Source of the DNA: Albidovulum inexpectatum
GTDB lineage: Bacteria; Pseudomonadota; Alphaproteobacteria; Rhodobacterales; Rhodobacteraceae
Direction: 5' to 3'
DNA: 64,000 nt
Assembly (NCBI RefSeq): GCF_002927635.1
Contig: NZ_PRDS01000009.1
Span: 1-64,000 of the forward strand
Shown here piece after piece: positions 56,447 through 63,754 of this stretch. Numbering within the stretch: the stretch's first letter is position 1; each line of letters starts with the position of its first letter. A program made the translations under genes and the position numbers. The notes beneath the pieces are model-generated. The model saw only the letters and a program-made list of their open reading frames with translations, searched no databases and was not told where the DNA came from.

Positions 56447-57601
56447 TCATCGGATACGCGTCGATTTTGCGGGCACAAGCTTTCTTCCGCCAACTCTGAA
56501 CAGAGACACGGCCCAACTCCACTGAAGGCTGCGTTCGACCTTCACGGTCAGCCTGTATCCTCCAAGTACGAAAAGGAAATGGCGATCTGAACGCGCTGCC
56601 CATACATGCCCCGATGTGGCCATTTCCTGTATCATTGCGTATTGCTCGGCACCGATTTCAGGATGCTTTGCGAGATGGGATGCAAGCGTCTGCCGGGACA
56701 GCCAGACGACCCTGTTCCGCACTCCGAGTGTCGCCATCAGGTCATCGTCCAGCGCGGCGATCGGCCATAGATCTGGCGCCCCAGGCGCGCCTTCGACGAA
56801 ATCCCGAAACAGCTCCGTTCTCGCTGCGGCGGCGCACGTCTCGGGGTCCGGGCGCGTATATGCCGTCAGCAGGGTCAGGAGCTCCGCCGCGCGTGCCTCC
56901 GAGCACCAGATCGGCCTGCCCGTCGGGTCAGACACGAAGTCGCGCGCATCGCATCTTGCGGCCCTTGCCTCGACGGGATCGCTCAGGCGCTCAAGCAGCT
57001 TGCGCGGCCGCCTGCCCCATTGCCCGCCATCGGCGTGCCCCTCGGCCGGAATGATCTCGGTCCTGCCGCCGCGACGACGCGCGGCCCGGTCGGTCAGGGA
57101 CCGCAGCGTGCAGCGGCAATTGAACCCCAGTGGCGGCGAGATCCTGTCCCATACCGGATCGTCCACGGCCCGGATCACGCCGTCCAGCGCGAGATGATGC
57201 GGCCGCACGCGGCTGTCGTTGATGGCATCGAACATCAGCCAGGGGCGCGAACGGCGGGCCAGCTCGAAGTTGCGCCAATGCCCGGCCATGTAGTTGGTCT
57301 GCAGGTTCGTGCGGAAGATCGTCTCGAGCCGGTGACGCGGTAGTGTCCATTCCTGCGCCTCGGCCCAGGCCTTCCACCTGGCGAAGGACCAGCCTTGTTC
57401 CTCCGCCCGGATCAGGCTGTCGGCAACGGCCTGCACCTGGTCGAGCCGAGCGAGCCCTGAGACCGTGAATGCCAGCGCGCGCTTCTCCGGCGTCAGGCCG
57501 TAGAACGCCTCGGCCAGCATCGGTGCCATGGCGCGCGCCTGGGCGACCTGTACATGAAACGGCGCATCGAAGGAGATGCCGCCGCCATCTGCTGCGGGCA
57601 T
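56447..57601 (-). CDS. Mu gpF-like head morphogenesis protein with C-terminal toxin-like nuclease domain
   Basis: A 384-residue protein. Residues about 1-165 match phage Mu gpF/SPP1 gp7-type head proteins (FRTNLQTNYMAGHWRNFELA, INDSRVRPHHLALDG and the cysteine-containing ISPPLGFNCRCTLR). Residues about 275-370 match the phage-Barnase-EndoU-ColicinE5/D-RelE-like (PBECR) nuclease family (VVWLSRQTLASHLAKHPEIG, FLFVLGGYRLTVKVERS). PBECR domains fused to gpF are known in Mu-like phages and are thought to be injected or host-acting nucleases. The basic tail after residue 370 is atypical. It follows the portal gene by 1 bp. Confidence 0.85.
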   Translation of the reverse strand: MPAADGGGISFDAPFHVQVAQARAMAPMLAEAFYGLTPEKRALAFTVSGLARLDQVQAVADSLIRAEEQGWSFARWKAWAEAQEWTLPRHRLETIFRTNLQTNYMAGHWRNFELARRSRPWLMFDAINDSRVRPHHLALDGVIRAVDDPVWDRISPPLGFNCRCTLRSLTDRAARRRGGRTEIIPAEGHADGGQWGRRPRKLLERLSDPVEARAARCDARDFVSDPTGRPIWCSEARAAELLTLLTAYTRPDPETCAAAARTELFRDFVEGAPGAPDLWPIAALDDDLMATLGVRNRVVWLSRQTLASHLAKHPEIGAEQYAMIQEMATSGHVWAARSDRHFLFVLGGYRLTVKVERSLQWSWAVSLFRVGGRKLVPAKSTRIR

Positions 57602-57602
57602 G

Positions 57603-58994
57603 TCACTCCTCCGCCGTTCGCTCGGCCTCGATGACGCCCGTCAGGTCAGCCGCCAGCATCGCGCGCTCCAGCATCTGCCTGAACGTGTGGTCGTCCGCTC
57701 CGGCGGCCACGACCGCCAGACGCGCGGCCAGCTCTGCCTTGTCCCGCGCCCCGCGGATCGCCGATGCGATGGCCGCCGGCGGGATCGGGCCATGGGCGGA
57801 GTCCGTGAGGCCCGCGATCGCGTCCTCGATGCGCTGCTGCCCGTCGGTGAAGCGCTGCTGGGCGTCGGTGAACGAGAAGGCCGCCCGGCCACCGTCCTGA
57901 GGTTGATCGATGGCGAAGTCGTCGGGCTCAAGCCCGTATTTCTCCTCGTAGTAGCGCGGCGTGAAACGGACGCCCTGCCGCCAGAGCACCTCGTCGCGCG
58001 ACGCGCGGTCGGCCTCGAGGCTCTTGGCGTCCTCCATGACGAACGACAGCCCGCGCCCGAAGCCGTTCAGCCACGACAGGCGGTCGACCACGGTCTGCAT
58101 CGTGCGGACCACCATGCGGATATCGGCGCGGCGCTTTTCCTCGCGCACGCGCTCGTGCACCTCGCCCAGGGCGCGGTTGCCCGATCCGCCGTCGGTGCCC
58201 GACGTCAGCGTCTGGCCGAGGATCAGCCGCTGGATCCGGCGCGCGCAGGCCTCCTCGAAGGCCTCGAAGTTCCGGGACGGCGACTGGCCCTGCTGCTGCA
58301 CGTCCTCGTCCGGGCCGACGATGACCGCCGGGCCCGACGTGATGGCCTTCAGCTGCTCGATAACCGCCTCGCGATCCGTGGCCGAACGCCCGACCAGGAG
58401 AGGCACGGCCGTGTTCTCGAGGAACCGTGACCACATCTTCCAGCCATGCGTGCGGAAGAACCACGGCCACCACGCCTTTGCCAGCAGCGCATCGCCCATC
58501 GGCTTGCGGATCGAGCCGTTGTGGACGGTCAGGAAGAACTTCTCCGGCACGTCCTCTGGCTGCATCGTGTCGCGGCGCAGCAGCGTCCCGTCGGGCCGCA
58601 CGACGTACCAGTCGAACGGCAGCCGCACGATGCGCTCGATGCCGATCCGACCGCCGCCGCGATCCGCGAACACGACCTCGAAGACCGAGTAACCGTATGG
58701 GACGGCCTCCCAGATCGCTTCCATGATGTCGACGGCGTGCGGCTCCAGCTCGGACCAGACGAAATCGCGGGCCCTTGCGCGCTGCCCCTCGATGCGCCAA
58801 GGCGTTCCGACCACGGCGTGCCGCCGCGTCTCCAGCGCCGATGCGACCTCGTCGTCGTCGGCCACCTGACGCAGCGCCGACCGGCTGATGCCAAGGCGTA
58901 GCAGCAGCTCGTCGGCATCGCCGATCCATGTGAACCGCGACAGAATGCGCTCGATCGAGATCGCGGACGTGAGTGTTGCAGGTTTCCGTGCCAT
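57603..58994 (-). CDS. Portal protein, Mu gp29 type (DUF935)
   Basis: A 463-residue DUF935 portal. Signature segments are IWEAVPYGYSVFEVVFADRG, FDWYVVRPDG, WWPWFFRTHGWKMWSRFLE and RLILGQTLTSGTDGGSGNRA. It forms the dodecameric ring through which DNA is packaged. I chose the ATG at 58994 (MARKPATLT); an ATG at 59012 is possible. The dyad at 59031-59044 is 36 bp upstream. It is the first gene of a virion sub-operon, after the cargo gene and its terminator. Confidence 0.93.
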   Translation of the reverse strand: MARKPATLTSAISIERILSRFTWIGDADELLLRLGISRSALRQVADDDEVASALETRRHAVVGTPWRIEGQRARARDFVWSELEPHAVDIMEAIWEAVPYGYSVFEVVFADRGGGRIGIERIVRLPFDWYVVRPDGTLLRRDTMQPEDVPEKFFLTVHNGSIRKPMGDALLAKAWWPWFFRTHGWKMWSRFLENTAVPLLVGRSATDREAVIEQLKAITSGPAVIVGPDEDVQQQGQSPSRNFEAFEEACARRIQRLILGQTLTSGTDGGSGNRALGEVHERVREEKRRADIRMVVRTMQTVVDRLSWLNGFGRGLSFVMEDAKSLEADRASRDEVLWRQGVRFTPRYYEEKYGLEPDDFAIDQPQDGGRAAFSFTDAQQRFTDGQQRIEDAIAGLTDSAHGPIPPAAIASAIRGARDKAELAARLAVVAAGADDHTFRQMLERAMLAADLTGVIEAERTAEE

Positions 58995-59030
58995 GGGGTG
59001 ACGATGGCACATTGCCGCGATCAAATCTGC

Positions 59031-59044
59031 CGGACCGCTGTCCG
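59031..59044 (-). promoter_or_regulatory. Dyad site B upstream of the portal gene
   Basis: CGGACCGCTGTCCG (plus strand), the exact reverse complement of the core at site A, 36 bp upstream of the portal ATG. It is flanked by TG/CA symmetric bases and lies against the T-run end of the cargo gene terminator, where a new transcript must start. It is a candidate target of the Mor-like activator encoded nearby. Confidence 0.55.
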
Positions 59045-59046
59045 AC

Positions 59047-59073
59047 AAAAAAGGGCCAGCTGTGCCGGCCCTT
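59047..59073 (-). terminator. Intrinsic terminator of the outer-membrane cargo gene
   Basis: On the minus strand AAGGGCC pairs with GGCCCTT (59067-59073 and 59051-59057) and is followed by a T-run (TTTTTT in total). It lies 26 bp after the stop of the beta-barrel gene and separates it from the portal operon. Confidence 0.85.
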
Positions 59074-59099
59074 GCGAGTTCGAGGGTTCGAGATGAAGT

Positions 59100-59798
59100 T
59101 TACCCGGGGAAAAGCTCAAAGAGACTGCGGCGCTCGAACGTCGAGCCGCGCGAAGCGCCGAAGGTGGTCTTCAGGCCGATACCGATGAAGGTTTCGGAAC
59201 CGCCGCCCAGCGACTGATCCAGTTCCCCGGATCCGATTTCGCCGGTGACACTGAATCCACCCATACCGTATTCCCCGCGAAGGGCAATCCGGGAGGCGTC
59301 GAACCCTTCCAGGTCCACGTTGTGATAGGCAACACCGAGCTTGAACGCTTCGGTGACGGCATAATCGGCGCTGATCCCCAGAAGCGTGACATCGGCACCT
59401 TCGATTTCCGAGAGCGCCACATAGGCCTCTCCGGACAGGCTGCCGAACTCGTGCCCGACCTCGGCCCCGTAGACGGTTTCACCGAAGCCTTCGAATTCTT
59501 CGCGACCAACGAAAAGCCCGACGGATGTTGCATCGCTCACATGGCCGATGCCGTGCAGCGTGAGGTAGTTCGAGTCGATGTCATTGTCGAAGAACCTGAA
59601 GCCGATATCGCCCTGAACCGAGAATTGCTTGGTAAATCCAACCTCGACGGAGCCGGAAATCGACGTCGCATCGTAGTCGAGGTCATCACCGGTGAATGTC
59701 GAATATCTCAGCTGGATATCACCGCCAGTGACCTCGGCAGCAAACGACTGACCTGCCAGAAGCGACGCGATCAAAGCCGCTGTAGAAACGTATTTCAT
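59100..59798 (-). CDS. Outer-membrane beta-barrel protein, prophage cargo
   Basis: A 232-residue protein with a Sec signal peptide (MKYVSTAALIASLLAGQSFA) and alternating beta strands throughout, such as GDIQLRYSTFTGD, VSVQGDIGFRFF-like and FIGIGLKTTFGA repeats; the end is ELFPG. It looks like a small porin-like barrel (about 10-12 strands). AGGAG precedes the ATG at 59798. It is a separate unit with its own terminator, set between the Mor-like gene and the portal. It may alter the host surface, for example by superinfection exclusion; that is inferred from cargo genes of similar type. Confidence 0.8.
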   Translation of the reverse strand: MKYVSTAALIASLLAGQSFAAEVTGGDIQLRYSTFTGDDLDYDATSISGSVEVGFTKQFSVQGDIGFRFFDNDIDSNYLTLHGIGHVSDATSVGLFVGREEFEGFGETVYGAEVGHEFGSLSGEAYVALSEIEGADVTLLGISADYAVTEAFKLGVAYHNVDLEGFDASRIALRGEYGMGGFSVTGEIGSGELDQSLGGGSETFIGIGLKTTFGASRGSTFERRSLFELFPG

Positions 59799-59919
59799 AA
59801 CTGCTCTCCTGCCTTTGCGGGTTGCATCCCGCGCGTGCAGTAAAAGCAGTTCCGCCGGCATCCACAACGCGATGACACGTCGCGCGCCACAACTGTTGCG
59901 CGCAAGTCACCTTTTGTGA

Positions 59920-60330
59920 TCACATCTTGGGAGGCAGCAGCGGCAGCTGCATCTGGCTCGCTTCGATCTCCTGGCGGACATTGCTGGCGATCCGCCGGAC
60001 ATGCCGAACGCTCACGCGGCCGATCACACGGACGTCGGCGGCAACCTCTTCTGGGCTGCGCCCCTTGCGAAGCTCGCGAATGATCGCGTTCCTCAGCTGC
60101 TCTCTCTGTCCGTCCGCGTTGGTCGGAACGTAGATACGCTCGCCGGAGAACAGGTGCACGAATCGCGCCGCCTCTTCATCGCCAAGGGCCGAGACCAGCT
60201 TCGCCCAGGTATTTCCGGCCCGGCGCCTCGGGACGCGAAGATCGGTGCCGCCGAAGGCCTCCACAAGCTTCAGTGCCGTCTTCGGACCGACGTATTCGGC
60301 CAGCATCTCCATCGTCGCGCACAGGGCCAT
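59920..60330 (-). CDS. Mor-family transcription activator-like protein
   Basis: A 136-residue protein with the Mor/C family features: LKLVEAFGGTDLRVPRR, then FVHLFSGERIYVPTNADGQREQ and a C-terminal helix-turn-helix (SPEEVAADVRVIGRVSVRHVRRIAS). In Mu, Mor activates middle and C late promoters. Its ATG overlaps the terminase stop (TGATG), so it is made with the packaging proteins. The dyads at 53101 and 59031 are candidate sites. A palindrome TGTGATCACA spans its stop codon. Confidence 0.8.
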   Translation of the reverse strand: MALCATMEMLAEYVGPKTALKLVEAFGGTDLRVPRRRAGNTWAKLVSALGDEEAARFVHLFSGERIYVPTNADGQREQLRNAIIRELRKGRSPEEVAADVRVIGRVSVRHVRRIASNVRQEIEASQMQLPLLPPKM

Positions 60331-61541
60331 CAGAACACCCTCCGGCCGGGAATGACCACCGGCCCCGACGACATGCCAAGCGCGGCGAATGCGTGCGCGG
60401 CGGCATCGACACCGTCGTCATGCTGTCCCTCGGGGAAGGCGAGAAGCTCGTCGCGGAACCATGGCGGCACGCCGGACGGGTCATGCACGACCATGCCCTG
60501 CTCGTAGCGCGTGAGAAGCGGCAGGAACCTCGTCACCTTGTCGCGATCCGGGCGCACCCCACGAATGGGCAACTTCGTCGTGCGCGCCAGCTCCTGCACG
60601 ACCGCCGCCTGGAACTGCGTCTGCTCGATCGCGACCAGCTTCGCCCGGTGGCGCTCGGCCGATGTCCTGATCCTGTCCACGATCTCCCGGAACTCGCCGC
60701 GGAAGCGCTCGGCCTCGACGATGTAGACGGTCCCGGTATTGGGATCCCGGGTCATGGCGACGATGGCCGTGAAATCCGCGCCGTCCCTGGTCGAGATGGC
60801 GAGATCCACGCCAAGCGTGATCGGCAGGTCGCGCGGCGCGGCGCCGAGGCGGACCATCTCCGGCTTGACCAGCCCCGCGCCCATCGTGACGAACTCGGCC
60901 AGGTATTCCTGCCGGAACACCAGCTCGGGCAGCTGGGCGCGGGCCTCCTCGATCTCTTCGGGCGCGATGTACGGATTGGCCGATGTCGGCATGTGGAACG
61001 AGGCCCAGTTCTGGTATTCCTCGCTCTCGCCGCGCCGGAACAGATCGTGGAAGAAGTTCAGCCCCTTGGGCGTCGAGATGAACCACGCCTCGCCGCGGTA
61101 ATCCGTCAGCGTGGGCCGGATCGCCTGTTCCCAAGCGTCACGCAGGTGCCGCGCATGGGCCGCCTCGTCGATCACGATCCGCCTGTAACGCCGCCCGCGG
61201 CCGGCGTCCGGGTCCTCGAGCGTCCAGAAGTCGATGGCCCCGCCCGTGACCAGCTCGATCCGCATCTCCTGCCGGTTCACCCGCTTCGCCACGCCCGCCA
61301 TCGTGCGCTCGATCAGGCCGAACACCTCGGACAGCAGCTTGTAGGTCGGCGCGAAATACGCGACCGGGCTGCCCTCGATCGCGGCCCCCGGCAGAAGCGT
61401 CAGCCACTCGCAGGCGAGCCGCGTCTTGCCGAAGCGCCGCCCGCATGACGCGACCTTGAAGCGGGCCGGATCGTCCAGGATGCGGCGCTGCCCCGGGTGC
61501 AGCTCGGGCGGCGCGATCCGGATTTCCAAGGCCTCGCCCAT
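60330..61541 (-). CDS. Terminase large subunit
   Basis: A 403-residue packaging motor. Walker A is SCGRRFGKTRLA, Walker B is YRRIVIDEAAHA, and the nuclease domain has GVDLAISTRDGADF, AIEQTQFQA and HDDGVDAAAHA. It cuts and translocates DNA into the prohead. I chose the ATG at 61541, overlapping the small subunit stop as TGATG with GGGAG upstream; GTG codons just ahead are possible. It is shorter than Mu gp28 (about 550), closer to other siphophage enzymes. Confidence 0.93.
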   Translation of the reverse strand: MGEALEIRIAPPELHPGQRRILDDPARFKVASCGRRFGKTRLACEWLTLLPGAAIEGSPVAYFAPTYKLLSEVFGLIERTMAGVAKRVNRQEMRIELVTGGAIDFWTLEDPDAGRGRRYRRIVIDEAAHARHLRDAWEQAIRPTLTDYRGEAWFISTPKGLNFFHDLFRRGESEEYQNWASFHMPTSANPYIAPEEIEEARAQLPELVFRQEYLAEFVTMGAGLVKPEMVRLGAAPRDLPITLGVDLAISTRDGADFTAIVAMTRDPNTGTVYIVEAERFRGEFREIVDRIRTSAERHRAKLVAIEQTQFQAAVVQELARTTKLPIRGVRPDRDKVTRFLPLLTRYEQGMVVHDPSGVPPWFRDELLAFPEGQHDDGVDAAAHAFAALGMSSGPVVIPGRRVF

Positions 61542-61999
61542 CACCACTCCCGCTTGATCTCGATCTTCGGCGCCGGGTTGGTGTCCTCCAACCCCCAGGC
61601 AAGGCGCTCGCCGCGCTGCCGGATGGTCAGCATCTCGGCGTTGATCTTGGCGTGCTTTCCGCTTTCGAAATCGGTCGTGACGGCCCCGAAGCGCTGGCGG
61701 TGTTGCTCCCAGTCCGCCTTGTGCCGCTCGATGACCTCGGCGGCGCGCTCGGCCGCCCTGTCGAGCGCCTCGGCCCTTCTTTTCGGGTCAGCGGTACTAA
61801 CCATTCCGCTAACCTTTTCGCTAACTTTCCGGCGGATTGCCTCGCGCACATCGGTGCCGTCGCCCCACCCTTCGGCCTTGGCGCGCTTGACGATCGCGGC
61901 ATCGCTGACGCCGAACTTGTCGGCCAGCTCACGGAATGTCGCGCCCGCCTCGCGCTCGGCTCGGACGTCGGCCCATTGTTCCGGACTCAGTCTCGGCAT
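61541..61999 (-). CDS. Terminase small subunit-like DNA-binding protein
   Basis: A 152-residue protein with an N-terminal helix-turn-helix (FRELADKFGVSDAAIVKRAKAEGW) and a helical C-terminal part that ends in acidic then basic residues. It lies directly before the terminase large subunit and overlaps it, the standard place of the small subunit that recognises the packaging start. The assignment rests on the HTH and position. Confidence 0.75.
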   Translation of the reverse strand: MPRLSPEQWADVRAEREAGATFRELADKFGVSDAAIVKRAKAEGWGDGTDVREAIRRKVSEKVSGMVSTADPKRRAEALDRAAERAAEVIERHKADWEQHRQRFGAVTTDFESGKHAKINAEMLTIRQRGERLAWGLEDTNPAPKIEIKREW

Positions 62000-62002
62000 G
62001 GC

Positions 62003-62281
62003 TCACATCCCCAGCGCATCGCGGTAGAGCTGGAGGACGGCCTGTTCCTCCTGCACCTCTTCGCGGCTTCTGGCGCGTTCGCGCACGATCTGGCGCATGG
62101 CCTTGGTGTCGTATCCGCGCGCCCTGGCCTCGGCCATCAGCTCCTTCTGCTGGTCGGCGATTTCCTTCTTGTCGGCCTCGAGACGCTCGTAGCGTTCGAC
62201 GAACTGTCGCAGCTCGAGCGCGGTTACGCGAAAGGCCGTATCTGCCGCCTTCTCGAATTCCGTGTCGTGCCTGTATTTCAT
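62003..62281 (-). CDS. GapR-like (DUF2312) DNA-binding protein
   Basis: A 92-residue protein of the GapR/DUF2312 family: FVERYERLEADKKEIADQQ, then EARARGYDTKAMRQIVRERA. GapR is a nucleoid-associated protein of alphaproteobacteria that binds AT-rich, overtwisted DNA ahead of polymerases and forks. A phage copy may bind phage DNA during replication. The ATG at 62281 has GGGGGTG just upstream; an ATG at 62293 is also in frame. It starts 3 bp before the small terminase. Confidence 0.85.
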   Translation of the reverse strand: MKYRHDTEFEKAADTAFRVTALELRQFVERYERLEADKKEIADQQKELMAEARARGYDTKAMRQIVRERARSREEVQEEQAVLQLYRDALGM

Positions 62282-62406
62282 CTTCACCCCCATTTTTTGC
62301 TCTCTGACGCCCGCTAGCCGCTATCGGCACCCCCTGACACCCGAAATACGCCAAAGGCTGCTCAGCGGCCAGCATATCGGCTCCACGGGCCATTTCCTGC
62401 GCTGGA

Positions 62407-62637
62407 TCAGCATGTGATCGCCACCCATTGCCAGATCCTTTCGCCGTCCGCCGTGAAATGCCTGGTCGGCCGCTGGGCAAGCGTGCACTTGCCGGCGTGG
62501 TGCATCCTGCGCGCCGCCTCGGCGATGTTGCGCGGCAATAAGCCCGGCCTTCCCTCGTGGTAGACGATGATTTCGCGCCGTGGCGCGCTTTCGATCGCGA
62601 CGATCAGGCTTTCGACTTTTGGATCCACGCGCTTCAT
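62407..62637 (-). CDS. Unknown 76-residue phage protein
   Basis: A basic protein (MKRVDPKVESLIVAIESAP...) with several histidines, ending RIWQWVAITC. It follows the SSB gene by 9 bp and is likely co-transcribed. I do not recognise a family. A 31-codon frame overlaps its end (62321-62413) but is too weak to call. Confidence 0.6.
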   Translation of the reverse strand: MKRVDPKVESLIVAIESAPRREIIVYHEGRPGLLPRNIAEAARRMHHAGKCTLAQRPTRHFTADGERIWQWVAITC

Positions 62638-62646
62638 CTTGCCCTC

Positions 62647-63069
62647 TCAGAACGGGATGTCGTCGTCCATGGCCGTGCGCCGGGGCAGGTCCGTGGCTGT
62701 GTCTGGCGCGTCTGATGCGCTTGGCGTGCCGCTGAGCATGACCATCTGCGCGCCGAAGCCCTGCAGGACGATCTCGGTCGTGTATCGGTCCTGGCCTGAC
62801 TGGTCCTGCCACTTGCGGGTCTGCAGCTTGCCCTCGAGGTAGACCTTGGACCCCTTGCGCAGGTAGCGCTGCGCGACGTCGGCGAGCGGTCCGAAGATCG
62901 CCACGCTATGCCATTCGGTGCGCTCGCGGCGCTCGCCCGTGGCCTTGTCCTTCCAGGTTTCGGAGGTTGCCACGCGCAGGTTGCAGACCTTGTTGCCGTC
63001 CTGGAACGTCCGCACGTCCGGGTCCGCGCCGAGGTTTCCGACGATGATTGCCTTGTTGACGCCAGCCAT
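62647..63069 (-). CDS. ssb: Single-stranded DNA-binding protein
   Basis: A 140-residue phage SSB. The OB fold (about 1-105) has [18 protein letters not shown], then [20 protein letters not shown] and [18 protein letters not shown]. An unstructured linker leads to the acidic tip DDDIPF that binds replication partners. It has its own start with an ATG at 63069 and probably serves phage DNA replication. Confidence 0.95.
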   Translation of the reverse strand: MAGVNKAIIVGNLGADPDVRTFQDGNKVCNLRVATSETWKDKATGERRERTEWHSVAIFGPLADVAQRYLRKGSKVYLEGKLQTRKWQDQSGQDRYTTEIVLQGFGAQMVMLSGTPSASDAPDTATDLPRRTAMDDDIPF

Positions 63070-63079
63070 GGTTCCCCCC

Positions 63080-63754
63080 TCATGCCGCCGGTTTCGTCGC
63101 CGAGACGGATGCCGCGGCCGTGGCCAGGATGCGCGCCGCGGCGGCTGCGCTGGCCCTGCGGTCTGGCCGCGCGCCTGTCTGCGGGCGTTCCGACGCCGCG
63201 CCGAGGCAGGCCTCGTGATGCGCCGCGAGCTGGGCGATGCGCGCCGCGGCGGCAGCCTCGCCGTAGAGGTCGACGAGCTCGGCGGTGTAGGCCAGCCGGG
63301 CCCGTTCGATCTGCTCCCGGTCGACCCTGCCCGATCGGATGAGCTCGACGGCGTTGCGGCCCCACAGGTCCATTTCGCTGACGGGCAGGCCTTCGCGGAT
63401 GCGCCTGGCGAGGACGTCGAGCTGCCATTCTCGGGACCCGACCTCGACCTCGACGGCGGCGTCGGGCGCCTGGCGTGCCGATCTCGGCGTCTGGGACGCG
63501 GCCTCGCTGACCTCGCGCGGCGACGGCCAATGGCGCCCGTTGCCGGCGTCCTCGAGGCGGCGCTCGAAGCGTTCCCACCATTCCGCGAGTCCCGCCTGGT
63601 CGGTGGGTGCGTAGGCGACGATGCGGCGGGCGAGCGCCTCGATCTCGGCGTCGGTTGCCTGTTCGTCCTCGGCCAGGTGGCGCGGCTTTGCCCTGCGGCG
63701 CAGGAAGCTGGTCAGCCGCCCGGTGATCGCGATCTTGTGCATCTGGTTGGTCAT
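63080..63754 (-). CDS. Unknown phage early-region protein
   Basis: A 224-residue helical protein, rich in Ala, Arg and Glu. Segments such as [20 protein letters not shown] and [20 protein letters not shown] suggest a compact N-terminal domain and a longer helical C-terminal part. Its ATG overlaps the upstream stop as ATGA. I recognise no family. It precedes the SSB gene by 10 bp. Confidence 0.65.
   Translation of the reverse strand: MTNQMHKIAITGRLTSFLRRRAKPRHLAEDEQATDAEIEALARRIVAYAPTDQAGLAEWWERFERRLEDAGNGRHWPSPREVSEAASQTPRSARQAPDAAVEVEVGSREWQLDVLARRIREGLPVSEMDLWGRNAVELIRSGRVDREQIERARLAYTAELVDLYGEAAAAARIAQLAAHHEACLGAASERPQTGARPDRRASAAAAARILATAAASVSATKPAA

Noticed and set aside
62321-62413. 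31-codon frame overlapping the end of the gene at 62407
   Set aside because: Overlapping start is suggestive, but the peptide is Trp/Arg-rich and has no ribosome site or recognisable family.
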